Shown in pieces: positions 35,431-45,200 of a stretch of 62,401 bases of DNA. Made by a program: the position numbers and the translations under genes. Within the stretch, counting starts at the first letter, position 1, and each line of letters starts with the position of its first letter. Location of the stretch: the NCBI GenBank assembly GCA_945891385.1, contig CAMDDJ010000016.1, forward strand, positions 1-62,401, in the 5' to 3' direction. The notes under the pieces were generated by a model. It had not been told where the DNA came from, did not search any database, and saw nothing but the letters and a program-made list of their open reading frames with translations. This DNA is from Candidatus Kuenenia stuttgartensis. Lineage in GTDB: Bacteria; Planctomycetota; Planctomycetia; Pirellulales; UBA1268.

Positions 35431-35599
35431 CAATGGACGAGCCTCAGAGGAAAACAACCGCAAAAGACAATCGATTCTTCAGACGGCTTTGGTCCGAACC
35501 CTGACGAGATCAGCCAACGTCCAGCAAAGCCTTGCCAAATCCCGGCTCACGCCGGCCGGCACCCACCAGGCTGGAACCGCCATGGTGTCGTCACCGTTT

Positions 35600-35799
35600 C
35601 AACTCCACGCCGGCCTGCGCCGCCGGCGCGAACTCAGCCTGCAATGGCCAGGATGGCGTTGCAGAGATTCCCCGCCCGCCGGCCAGGACGGCCGCCGCAC
35701 CCAGACTGCAACGGCCAGTTGCGGCTGCAAGGATTCGCTGCCCGCCTGGATGGCGGGCCCTCACGGCCAGCTTGCAGCGGGCAGGATGCCGTTGCAAGC
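35600..35799. repeat. Tandem palindromic repeat (about 66 bp) beside the tRNA
   Basis: This non-coding patch is built of alternating units: A (TGCAA-GGCCAGGATGGCGT-TGCA type) and B (GCCCGCC-TGGAT-GGCGGGC type, starting GATTC). A units begin near 35641, 35707 and 35774 (period 66-67 bp), with B units between and before. Individual dyads are GCTTGCA/TGCAAGC (35770-35799) and GCCCGCC/GGCGGGC (35739-35757). It lies immediately downstream of the tRNA on its strand. The 379-bp gap holds no gene. Confidence 0.6.
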
Positions 35800-35809
35800 G
35801 TGTATCAAG

Positions 35810-35891
35810 CGGAGGGCACGGGATTCGAACCCGCAACCCGTTTCCGGGCATCTGATTTCGAGTCAGACCGCTAGCCGTTCGCTTACCCTCC
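35810..35891 (-). tRNA. tRNA-Ser (CGA)
   Basis: Read on the minus strand from 35891 to 35811 plus discriminator G at 35810. Acceptor GGAGGGT pairs with GCCCTCC (one G-T). The anticodon stem TCTGA/TCAGA encloses CTCGAAA, anticodon CGA for Ser UCG. A long class-II variable arm follows (CCCG-GAAA-CGGG), then T arm GCGGG-TTCGAAT-CCCGT. No CCA is encoded. The D arm pairs weakly and position 8 is not U, which is unusual. A TAAACT -10-like box lies just upstream on that strand (about 35899). Confidence 0.87.
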
Positions 35892-36155
35892 GGGGGAGAG
35901 TTTACCGTGCGACCGCGCCGGCCGCGAGATCACCGGCGAGATCCTTGGGAAAAACCAGATTTCGGCCGCCCCGCACATCCAAACCGGAACCCGAAAACGG
36001 CCGGCCTCGGCCAGCCGCTCGGTGCACGCTCCGCCGCGTTTCCGACCGACTCGCCTGTGGCCACGACCGAGCGATATGTGTCGCGCAGCACCGACAGCCT
36101 GCGGCAGCTGCCTACACTGCTTTGACCGCACTCTTCCTTGGAGGACGGAATCTGC

Positions 36156-38849
36156 GTGCTGAGCGAACCGGTGAATCTTCAAGCAGAGGCGGGCATCGGC
36201 CATCCCGACGACGGCGGCGTCATCCTGGTCACCGGTGCCACCGGGTATGTCGGAGGCCGGTTGGTGCCGGCGCTGCTCGAGGCCGGCTACCGGGTTCGTT
36301 GCCTGGTGCGTCAGCCGCGGAAGCTCGATGAGCGGCGGTGGAGGCAGCACCCGCGGCTCGAGGTTGTGGCAGGCGATCTGGACGACGCGGCCGGGCTTCG
36401 GCAGGCGATGGCCGGCTGTCGGGCCGCCTATTATCTGGTCCACTCGATGGTGGCGACCGGCGGCACCTACGCCGAACGGGATCGACAACTAGCAGCCCGT
36501 TTCGGCACCGCCGCACATGAGGCGGGCCTCGAGCGGATCATCTATCTCGGCGGCCTCGGAGAGATGGGGGCTGATCTCAGCGAGCATCTCCGGTCGCGAC
36601 GGCAGGTGGAAGAGACACTCGCCACCTCTGGCGTTCCGGTCACCACGTTTCGGGCAGCGATGATCATCGGGGCAGGCTCTGCTTCGTTTGAAATTCTGCG
36701 CTACCTCGTGGAGCGGCTGCCGATCATGGTCACGCCGAAGTGGGTGACCACCGAGTGCCAGCCTGTGGCGATTGCCGACGTGCTCCACTGGCTCACCCGA
36801 TGCCTGGAGGTGCCTGAGACAGCCGGGAAGACGCTCGAGATCGGCGGTGCGGACCTGATGCCCTACCGAGACCTGATGAAGATCATGGCGGAGGAGTTGG
36901 GCATCCCCCGGCGGATCATCCTGCCGGTTCCCGTGCTCACCCCCCGGCTCAGCTCACTCTGGATCAACCTCGTCACGCCCGTTTCGTACCGGATCGCCAA
37001 GCCATTGGCTGAGGGCCTGAAGAATCGGGTTGTCGTCACCAACGACACGACGCAGCGGCTGATGCCCCACCAGGCTCTCGGTGTCCGCGAGGCGATCCGC
37101 CGGGCGTTGGCCAAGATCGAGCTGCACGACGTGGAGACTCGCTGGAGCGTGGCCGGGCCGGTTCCGGGTGATCCGTCCTGGGCCGGTGGAACCGTCTTTA
37201 CCGACGAGCGGAGCGTTGAAATCGAGGCCGAGCCGCCGCAGGTCTATGCAGCGGTGTGCCGGATCGGCGGCGGCAACGGCTGGTATGCCGGTGACATGCT
37301 CTGGCGGCTGCGGGGCTGGATGGACACGCTCGTGGGCGGGCCGGGACTGCGGCGGGGGCGGCGCAACCCGGAGACGGTCGAGTTCGGTGAGACGCTCGAC
37401 TTCTGGCGGGTTGTCGACTTGAAGCGCGACTGCTCGCTCGCGCTTCGGGCAGAGATGAAGCTGCCGGGCGAGGCTCAGCTTGACTTTCGCATCGAACCGA
37501 TCGACGAGAACGCCGCACAGCCGCTCACGCGGCTGGTGATGACAGCCCGCTACCGGCCCCGCGGACTGTTTGGCCTGCTTTACTGGTATGCCGTCGTGCC
37601 GCTGCACGAACTTGTGTTTGGGGGCATGCTGCGCGGCATCCGCAAGACGGCAGAAGCGATGCGGCGGGCAGCCGTAACCAACGCGGCAGCGCCGTCCCCG
37701 AGCAACGCTGCTCCCGGCTACGGCCGGGCCCGCCTCTGGCTGGGAATGAGCGGTGTCGGCAGCATCGTGGTCCTCGCGTCAGCGGGGCTGTTCTATGAGC
37801 TGCCGGCAAGGCTGCTACCCGGCGCTGGCACCACCCTTGCCAGCCAGATTACAGGCCTGCTGTTGTTTGTGGCCGCCTATGCATGCTTCCACCTTCCGTT
37901 CGACGTCGTCGGCGGCTACCTGCTTCCGCGGTCGTACCGCCGAGAGCACCCCACGCTTCTCGCCTTCCTGGTCGGCCTGGCCCGAGGCGTCGCCGTGCAC
38001 TCGGCGGTGCTGGCAGGCATCGCCATCGGTCTGCTCATCGCCGGTCGGGCTGGCGGTGTGGCGGGCGTGGTTCTCGCGGCAGCGGGGATGGTACTGCTGC
38101 TGCTGCGGGGCCGCGTGGCGGTGGCCTCGGCCGAGGCACCGCTCGAGCTCACTCCCAGCACGCCTGTGCTCGCCGACGAGGCAACGCTGCCGGTGACGCC
38201 GACCTACATGGCCGAATCTGACGACGAGGGCTTCACCGGTGCCATCGTCGGCGTTCTTCGGCCGCGGCTGCTCCTGGTGCCGATGCGGTGGCGAGCGTCT
38301 CTCGATCCCGATGCGTTCGCTGTCGCCTTGCAGCGGCGGCAGCAGGCCATGGAAAACGGCGGCTGGTGGCGTGGCCGGCTGGTGGCGATCGGTTTCACCC
38401 TCACGGGTGTGGCGTTTGCGGCTGCAGTTGTCGGCAACGAACGGCTGGCCTCTGCCGAGGGCATTGTGAGCCTCAGCCTGCTCTTCACGCTCTGGTCGTT
38501 TGTGGGGCTGCTCGTTCTGCCTACGCCGAGCCGGCGAGGGGTCGCCGACGTCGACCGCAGTATGCTCGCCACCGGCTTGAGCCGAGCAACGCTGGAGCGG
38601 ACCATCCGGCAGCTGGACGACCTCCAGGACCGTGAACGAGAACGGCCACCGGTGATCGAGACGATCTTTCATCCGGTCCCGAGCGTGGAGTCGCGGCTTC
38701 GCGGGCCGCATACCCCAGGCATCCGTGGTGCGTGGGACGCGGCCCGCACGGCGGTCTATCTCAGCGGTGCGGGACTCGGTCTGCTCGGCCGCGCAGTCCA
38801 CTGCAACTGCGGCCGCCCGTCGCTGTGGGCGTTTCTGCCAATCGACTGA
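36156..38849 (+). CDS. SDR / DUF2867 / membrane-domain fusion protein
   Basis: 897 residues. GTG 36156 is preferred (GGAGG at 36140-36144); a TTG at 36138 would add six. Residues ~20-310 are an atypical, NmrA-like SDR: VTGATGYVGGRLVP (25-38), GDLDDAAGL, YYLVHSM, and no YxxxK. About 330-500 is a DUF2867-like domain (YAGDMLWRLRGWMDTLVGGPG, ETLDFWRVVD). A membrane section has helices at ~525-545, 555-580, 605-655 and 745-795. The C-terminus (FGSL-type tail: PTPSRRGVADVDR, ETIFHPVPSVESRL) resembles the tail of membrane metalloproteases but lacks HEXXH. It likely acts on a membrane lipid or quinone; this is inference. Confidence 0.75.
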   Translation: MLSEPVNLQAEAGIGHPDDGGVILVTGATGYVGGRLVPALLEAGYRVRCLVRQPRKLDERRWRQHPRLEVVAGDLDDAAGLRQAMAGCRAAYYLVHSMVATGGTYAERDRQLAARFGTAAHEAGLERIIYLGGLGEMGADLSEHLRSRRQVEETLATSGVPVTTFRAAMIIGAGSASFEILRYLVERLPIMVTPKWVTTECQPVAIADVLHWLTRCLEVPETAGKTLEIGGADLMPYRDLMKIMAEELGIPRRIILPVPVLTPRLSSLWINLVTPVSYRIAKPLAEGLKNRVVVTNDTTQRLMPHQALGVREAIRRALAKIELHDVETRWSVAGPVPGDPSWAGGTVFTDERSVEIEAEPPQVYAAVCRIGGGNGWYAGDMLWRLRGWMDTLVGGPGLRRGRRNPETVEFGETLDFWRVVDLKRDCSLALRAEMKLPGEAQLDFRIEPIDENAAQPLTRLVMTARYRPRGLFGLLYWYAVVPLHELVFGGMLRGIRKTAEAMRRAAVTNAAAPSPSNAAPGYGRARLWLGMSGVGSIVVLASAGLFYELPARLLPGAGTTLASQITGLLLFVAAYACFHLPFDVVGGYLLPRSYRREHPTLLAFLVGLARGVAVHSAVLAGIAIGLLIAGRAGGVAGVVLAAAGMVLLLLRGRVAVASAEAPLELTPSTPVLADEATLPVTPTYMAESDDEGFTGAIVGVLRPRLLLVPMRWRASLDPDAFAVALQRRQQAMENGGWWRGRLVAIGFTLTGVAFAAAVVGNERLASAEGIVSLSLLFTLWSFVGLLVLPTPSRRGVADVDRSMLATGLSRATLERTIRQLDDLQDRERERPPVIETIFHPVPSVESRLRGPHTPGIRGAWDAARTAVYLSGAGLGLLGRAVHCNCGRPSLWAFLPID

Positions 38850-39079
38850 CCGCTGCCCAACGCCGGCACTGCTCAGGGATCCCCACGCCGCTGCCCGCGG
38901 CCGGTCGGGCTGCGCGGCTCGTAGGGAAAAACCTCGGCGTAGTGGCTGCGCATCCAATGCCGGCCACGCCGTGGGGACGGCCCGGGGCTCGCCGCCGGTA
39001 GTTCGGATGCCGATATCTATTTTTTAATGCGGGAACTCGACGCCTTGGCCGGCCGTCGCCCCGTCGGAGAAGGGTACTC

Positions 39080-39394
39080 ATGGCGAAAGAAACCTGGCGG
39101 CTCGTCACTCGGGGCACTGACGGCGAACTGGTGATCCACGACTTCGACTCCCCCGAGGCGCTGCTTCGCACCCATCTCCAGATCGGTGCGGACGACTGTT
39201 CCACCGACCTCGACCTCCGCGGCGCCCCGGTCTTCCGGGAATTGATCGGACCGATGCCCGAAGGGCGGACGATCGTCCGGTACGAGACCCCCGACGTGTT
39301 CGAGGCGCTCACCAAGGAATGGGCGATGCCGAAGCCTCCTCGCAAGCGACGCCGCAAGACCGACGCCCCCACCACGCAGGCCGCCGATGGCTGA
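39080..39394 (+). CDS. Hypothetical protein overlapping the HIT gene
   Basis: 104 residues with a GGAGAAGGG ribosome site upstream. Reads [21 protein letters not shown] then [39 protein letters not shown] and a Lys/Arg-rich end ([10 protein letters not shown]). No family was recognised. Its last 8 bases overlap the HIT gene start, so translation is probably coupled. An AT-rich stretch (TATCTATTTTTTAAT at about 39014) in the 230-bp upstream gap is the likely promoter. Confidence 0.65.
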   Translation: MAKETWRLVTRGTDGELVIHDFDSPEALLRTHLQIGADDCSTDLDLRGAPVFRELIGPMPEGRTIVRYETPDVFEALTKEWAMPKPPRKRRRKTDAPTTQAADG

Positions 39395-39728
39395 CACGAT
39401 CTTCGGCAAGATCATCCGGGGCGACATTCCCGCCCGGATCGTCCACGACGACGATCGGTGCCTCGCCTTCCACGATGTGGCGCCCCAGGCGCCCGTGCAC
39501 GTGCTCGTGATCCCGAAGCAGCCGATCCCATCCCTGGCGGCGACGACGGCCGACGATCGTGAACTGCTCGGTCATCTTGTGCTGGTAGCCACCAACCTGG
39601 CCCGCTCGCTCGGCCTCTCCGATGGCTATCGGCTGGTGGTGAACTGTGGCCCCGACGGCGGCCAGTCGGTCGATCACCTGCATGTCCACCTGCTCGGCGG
39701 GCGGCGGCTGGGCTGGCCCCCTGGCTGA
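39387..39728 (+). CDS. HIT-family (histidine triad) nucleotide-binding protein
   Basis: 113 residues, the standard HINT length. Contains [39 protein letters not shown] and the histidine triad [10 protein letters not shown] (His97, His99, His101; Ser94 before). HINT enzymes hydrolyse nucleoside phosphoramidates and acyl-AMP compounds in the cytosol. It overlaps the hypothetical gene upstream by 8 bp. Confidence 0.94.
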   Translation: MADTIFGKIIRGDIPARIVHDDDRCLAFHDVAPQAPVHVLVIPKQPIPSLAATTADDRELLGHLVLVATNLARSLGLSDGYRLVVNCGPDGGQSVDHLHVHLLGGRRLGWPPG

Positions 39729-39760
39729 CCGCCGCCCGCTGAGAGCAGGCCGGAGACGCA

Positions 39761-40708
39761 TCAGCTCGGCAACTCGCCGCGGATCCGTTCGAGCAGTTTC
39801 TTCGTGGCCAGAATGCCCTCCGCCTCGGGCAGTTCCTTGCCTTCGTACTCGATGCCGATCCAGCCACGGTAGCCCGCCTTGGCCACGATCTCCAGCATCC
39901 GCCGGTAGTCGATCTTCTTCTCGTTGCCGTCGGCGTCGAAGTCGTAGCTCTTGGCACTGACGCCCTTGGCAAACGGCATCAGATCCTCGACACCCTTGTA
40001 GCGGTCATATTCGTAGAAGTTGCCGAAGTCGGGGAGCGTGCCACAGTTCGGCTTGTCGACCAGCCGCATCACCCCGGACAACCATTCGCCGTCGCTCGAG
40101 AGTCCGCCGTGGTTCTCGACGATCACGTTGAGATCCATCTGCGCGGCAAACTCGGCCAGCCGACCGAGGCCATCCGCCGCCAGCTTTTGCTGCTCTTCGA
40201 AACTGCCCTTGCTGGCCGCGTTGACCCGGATCGAGTGACAGCCGAGCCGCTTGGCGGCATCGAGCCACGGGTAGTGGTTCTCGACGGCCTGCGTGCGGGC
40301 CTTTGCGTCGGGATCCCCAAGGTTCCCCAAGCCGTCGCACATAATGAGCAGATTCTCGACGCCCTCACCCGCGGCCCGGCCGGCAAGGTCGGCGAGGTAT
40401 TCAGTGTCCTTCGCTTTGTCCTTGAAGAATTGGTTGACGTACTCGACGGCGGCGATCCCGAACTGCTGCTTCGCGGCCCGGGGAAAATCGAGGTTGTCGA
40501 GTTTGCCGGCGAAGATCGTCGAATGCAGCGACCACTCCGCGAGTGAAATACGGAAGGGCAGCGCTGCCTCGGCATTGCCCGAGGTCTCGGCGGCCGGAGC
40601 GAAGCGACCGGCGACCAACCCACCGGTGACCGCCGTGGAAGCCGCCAGAAAGCCCCGACGGGTTACGGCATTCGCACGACGGGGAGAGAAAAACGACGAG
40701 TCAAGCAT
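39761..40708 (-). CDS. TAT-exported sugar phosphate isomerase/epimerase-like TIM barrel
   Basis: 315 residues from ATG 40708, preceded by GAGGTG at 6 bases. A twin-arginine signal ([15 protein letters not shown], residues ~12-30) leads to an AP-endonuclease-2/xylose-isomerase-like barrel: [88 protein letters not shown] and [13 protein letters not shown]. The acidic and His metal ligands typical of the fold are in ENHG, DFGN and EYEG. The natural sugar is unknown; such proteins are numerous in Planctomycetes. Confidence 0.85.
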   Translation of the reverse strand: MLDSSFFSPRRANAVTRRGFLAASTAVTGGLVAGRFAPAAETSGNAEAALPFRISLAEWSLHSTIFAGKLDNLDFPRAAKQQFGIAAVEYVNQFFKDKAKDTEYLADLAGRAAGEGVENLLIMCDGLGNLGDPDAKARTQAVENHYPWLDAAKRLGCHSIRVNAASKGSFEEQQKLAADGLGRLAEFAAQMDLNVIVENHGGLSSDGEWLSGVMRLVDKPNCGTLPDFGNFYEYDRYKGVEDLMPFAKGVSAKSYDFDADGNEKKIDYRRMLEIVAKAGYRGWIGIEYEGKELPEAEGILATKKLLERIRGELPS

Positions 40709-40885
40709 GTTGCACCTCACGGCAGGTTCACGGCGATGCGAGCCGGGTTGCAGCGCGGCTCGAGGGCCCGAAAGGTACCATAATCGGAAACCCTGAACGA
40801 GCCGGCCGGAGACTCCCGCCCCGCTCGGGACGGCCCCCGGGTTGGCTCACAACCGTGCCACCTTCCGACCGACCAGGCTTTCGGC

Positions 40886-42115
40886 ATGACGACCACTGCG
40901 GCCGCCACCCCCGTGCTCTTGGTAACGGTCGATCGGCTGCCCGCCTGGCTGCTGCCGCCGTGGGGCTGCACATGGGTGTCGATGCCCGCGCTCACCCGCC
41001 TCGCCGCGAGGGGTATCGTCTTCGATCGCCTTCTCGCCCCGAACGATTCCCCAGCTGAGACTCTGGCGGCGCTCGCGGGCGGCTCGACACCGCAGGATCG
41101 TGGTCCGCGGATGCTGCTCGAGGCCGGCTCGGCCGCCGGGCTGGCGCCGGCATTGATCACCGATGATGCCGCGGTGGCGGCCCAGGCCATCGGCCAGGCC
41201 ACGGTGATCGACGTTCCGATCCAGCCGACCACAACGCTTGCCAGCGACGGGTCGGACACGAACCTCGGCCGGCTGTTTGCCGCGGCCGCGGGCTGCCTTG
41301 CTGCTGGCCGTCACCGCTTCGTCTGGTGCCACGTGACCAGCCTGGGTGAGGTCTGGGATGCACCGGGCGAGTATCGGGAGGCCTATCTCGACCCCGACGA
41401 TCCGCCGCCTCCCGGCGGAGCGACGGTTCCCGACCGACGGGTCGACGCCGCCACCGATCCTGACCTCGTCGTCGGCATGCGGCATGTCTTCGCCGGCCAA
41501 TTGACCCTGTTGGACGAGTGCCTCGGACAACTGCTCGAAGCGATGCCGGCGGCGGCCGACGATTGGGCCGTGCTGGTCGCCGGCGTCCGCGGACTGGGAC
41601 TCGGCCTGCACGACAGACTGGGCCCCGGGCCAATGGCCCCCTTCAGTGAAATCATCCAACTCCCGGCGGTCCTGGTCGCACCGGAAGGCCGGATGGCAGC
41701 CCAACGGTACGGCGGCCTCGTCACGCCGGCCGACCTCGGCGCAACGCTCGGCGAACTGATCGGCCAGCCGCCCCCAGCCAGTGACGACCCGCGGCGGGGA
41801 CGCAGCCTCGTATCGCTCGTCAACGACTGGTCGTGGACGAGTCGCGACCGCGTGATCTCGACGACGGAAACCGGCGTGGCCGTGGCGACACCCCCCTGGC
41901 TCTTGATCGCTCCTCCGCCGGCCATTGACCACTCGGCTCCCGGAATCCCGCCCCGGCTCTTCGCCAAGCCCGACGACTTCTTCGAGCAATCCGATGTCGC
42001 CGACCGGTGCCCGCCCGTGACCGACGAACTTGCCGCCCTGGCGGCCCTCGCGACCCGAGATCCTCAGGCGGCCTGGACACAGCCCCTCTCGGCGGCCGCG
42101 CTCCGGGGCGTTTGA
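40886..42115 (+). CDS. Degenerate sulfatase/alkaline-phosphatase-fold protein
   Basis: 409 residues. It starts as a sulfatase does: VLLVTVDRLPAWLLPPWG, STPALTRLAARGIVFDRLLAPNDSP, and later FVWCHVTSLGEVWDAPGEY, FAGQLTLLDECLGQLLEAMP, DWAVLVAGVRGLGLGLHDRLG and AVLVAPEG. However the CxPxR formylglycine motif is absent, the second metal-binding acidic residue after the first strand is missing (DR, not DD), and the usual TSDHG is AGVRG. No signal peptide is visible. It probably keeps the fold but not sulfatase activity. Confidence 0.6.
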   Translation: MTTTAAATPVLLVTVDRLPAWLLPPWGCTWVSMPALTRLAARGIVFDRLLAPNDSPAETLAALAGGSTPQDRGPRMLLEAGSAAGLAPALITDDAAVAAQAIGQATVIDVPIQPTTTLASDGSDTNLGRLFAAAAGCLAAGRHRFVWCHVTSLGEVWDAPGEYREAYLDPDDPPPPGGATVPDRRVDAATDPDLVVGMRHVFAGQLTLLDECLGQLLEAMPAAADDWAVLVAGVRGLGLGLHDRLGPGPMAPFSEIIQLPAVLVAPEGRMAAQRYGGLVTPADLGATLGELIGQPPPASDDPRRGRSLVSLVNDWSWTSRDRVISTTETGVAVATPPWLLIAPPPAIDHSAPGIPPRLFAKPDDFFEQSDVADRCPPVTDELAALAALATRDPQAAWTQPLSAAALRGV

Positions 42116-42260
42116 ACCGGCCCCGAGACTGGTGTCGAGGGCTGTCTTTTCCCGGCGAAACTCGCTTCCCCGGGCTGCGGGCTGCCGCTACCATCCCCCG
42201 CCCTCTGCCGGCGGTCTCCCGACCACCGAGCGGCTCCCGACTGCGCCTTCCATTCGCCGC

Positions 42261-45200
42261 ATGCGTTCCACGTCGTGCCTCCCGTTGTTGCTCCGCCACG
42301 CCTGGCTCGTGGTCGGTGTTGGATTCGTGGTCTGCATCGGCGTGGCGACTGCCAAGGCCGACGACGCCGTCCGGCCAGTGCGAATCCGCGTGCAGTGGGG
42401 AGGAGGTACGCCGCGGAGTTGGACCGGTCAGATCTCCGTTCAGGACACCGTGCCCGCGCGTCCGGCCGGTGCCATCGACGCCTCGGCCGACCCGGTCACA
42501 TGGCAGACGCTCTGCCGGGAGCCCGATGCCGCAACGCTCGCCCACTCCACGCCCGACGGGATCGCGATCCACCAGCACCGCCCGGTGGCCAACGACGGCG
42601 TTGAGCTCACCATCCACGACTGGCCCCGGGCCCGCATCCGGGTCGAACTCGGGCCGACGGAACTCACCGATGCCGGCGTGGCGGTGGACGTGGCGGTGGT
42701 CGATCTGCTCGACACGCCACACCAACAGCCGCTGGGGGCCGATGGCAATCGGCTTACGATCGGTCCGGCGCCGAGCGAACCCTTGCATGTGACCCTCGCG
42801 GCGGAGTCTTCGACGGGACCGCCGACGACCGTCCGCCGGCCAGGCGACATCCTTCGCTTCCGCGTCGATCCGCTCCTTCCGCTCAAGCCTGGAGCGGGCG
42901 ACGTGGAACTCAGGCTGCGTCTCTCGGCCGCCCGTCAGGATGCCGCCATCGACAGTCAGGTGACGAAGCTTGTGCCTCTGTCTCGGCCCATCGGGGCCAC
43001 CCCCGTGGGTGGCCGCCTGCCGACGCCCTTCGCCGGGGTCGATTTCGAACTCTCGATCCCAACCGAAGCGGGCGTCTACGAGGTGACGCTGGACGCGGTG
43101 GAACTCCGTGGCCTGCGGTGGACCAAGCCGCTTGCCAGCCGGGTGATCCAAGTGGTGGCGATCGCCGCGGAACCGCCACCGGCTGATGCCACCGCCTGGG
43201 AGGTCGTGTACGAACTCGACCCGGGCAGCCCCCGGCTCCACGAACGGCTCCGGCGGCTTCCGTCCCGAGGCCTCTCGGCCATTCCGCTCCCGGCGATGCC
43301 GCTTCCGGCCATGCCTCGTCCGTCCCTCCCCCTGCCCCGGCTACCGGAGGTGCCCGTTCCCCTGCCCGATGTCTCCTCGATGGTGCCGCGACTCACGGGA
43401 CTTCTGGCCAGCGGCCACTCGATCGTGGCGTCTCACCCTCTGGGACCCATGCTCCGCCTGCCACCGGCGGCGGAACCAGATCGGCCCAGCTGGGAGGCCA
43501 TCGCGATCGCGTCGGCCCAGGAAGGCATGCCCCATATCATCGAGATCGACTACCCCACCGACCAACGAGCCACGCTCGCTCTCTGCGTGCTCGAACCCGA
43601 TCCGGCTGGCGGAAACGTCGAGGTGCGGCATGCGGGAGGCGTTGCCGTGGACGATCGCTGGCCGAGCGGCACCGCACCGCAGGCGACCCATCGCTTCGTC
43701 TTCTGGCCGACCTGTCGTACGCCGGTCATCGTCATCGCCAACCCTGACACCAATGCCCCCGCGCTGGTCAGCCGCGTGCGGGTGCTCGCGGGCCCGCGCC
43801 GGCTCGAGCCATCCCAGCCCGTCAAGCCGGCGGGCCCTCCTCCCGCGGCCGGTCGGCGGCTGACCTACGCGATCCTCCCGGAGCCCGATCTCGCCCGCAT
43901 CAGTGGTGGACCGCGTCGAGCCACCGGCGACGGCCGGGCCTTCTCCGACTGGCTTACTCATGGGTCCGCCGTGCGGCATGCCGTGGAGACCGTCGCCTCC
44001 CAAGGGCTCGCCGGGGTTGTTGCGACCGTCTTCGCCGACGGCGCGGCGGTCTGGCCCACGGATCTGACCCGCGGCGCGCCCCGCTGGGATGCCGGCAGCG
44101 ACGGCCCACTCGATCCAGTGCCCAAAGACATCCTCGCCGTGCTCGACCAGACCTGCCGACAGGAAGGGCTCTCCCTGATCCCCGCCCTGCGATTCGATGC
44201 CGCATTGCCGGGGCTCGAGCGGCATCTGGCCGGTCCAGACGCGGCTGGAATCGTGTGCGTCGGCAGCGATGGCAAGCCGCGGCACCGGAATGGCGGCCGT
44301 CACTACAACATCCTCGACCCCCGGGTGCAGCAGGCGGTCGAGACGATCGTGAGCGACCTCGCCGGTCGGCTCCGCAACAGTCGCACCGTGGCCGGCATCG
44401 CCCTCGAACTGCCCCACGACGGTTGGCTCCATCTGCCGGGCATCGCCTGGGGTCTCGACGACGTCACCTTCAATCGGTTTCTCACCGCGATCGGCGAGCC
44501 TGCCCCTGCTGCGACCGCCACGGCCGAACGATTCGCGGAGCGAGCCCGGCTCGTCCGCGGCCCGCTCCGCGAGGAGTGGCTGACCTGGCGAACGGGCGAA
44601 CTCACCGCCTTCCACGCTCGGCTCGCGGCGGTCGTGGCCGGCCCCGAAGGCCGCTGGCCGCTCTATGTCATGCCCACCACGCTCTTCACCACCGGTGACC
44701 TTGCCCACCGATTCGGCCCGCAGCCGGCGGCGGTGGGCGACCGCAGGGGCGACCTCGTCCGGGAGGCCGGGCTGGTTACCAGCCTGCCCGATTCGGTCGC
44801 CCACGGCGGCCGGCTCGTGTTGATGTCACCCCATGCCATCGCCGAGGCTGCCACGCTCAATGAAAAGGCCGTGTTCACGGCGGCGAACGGCTCGCTCCCT
44901 CTCGCGCAGGCAGCCTTGGAAGCCCGCGAGCGGGGCGCAGCGATCTTCGTGCAGCCCAGACCTCTCGATCTCACGTCGGTCGTGCCCCACGGACCCTTCG
45001 GATCTGCAGCCGCAGGGGCACCCGCTCAGGTAAGAATCCTTCCCCCGTCGTCGGCCGGCGATCGGGACCTGGCCGCGTCGCTCCTGGCCGCCGATGCGTC
45101 GATCGTGTTCGATATGCGTCCAGCCCTCGAGGCACCCGTCGGCCGCTCGGCGGCCCGGCAGGCCGTGGAATCCCTGCCGGCCGAGCCCTTGCAACTCGTC

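Noticed and set aside
35600-35799. Integrase attachment site of a mobile element at the tRNA.
   Set aside because: No integrase gene and no duplicated tRNA 3' end within the window.
40847-41989. Minus-strand frame opposite the sulfatase-fold gene.
   Set aside because: No domain features; the plus-strand product has a recognisable fold pattern.
43341-44804. Minus-strand frame of about 487 codons inside the 1,351-residue gene.
   Set aside because: Antisense shadow with Gly/Arg-rich composition and no recognisable domain.
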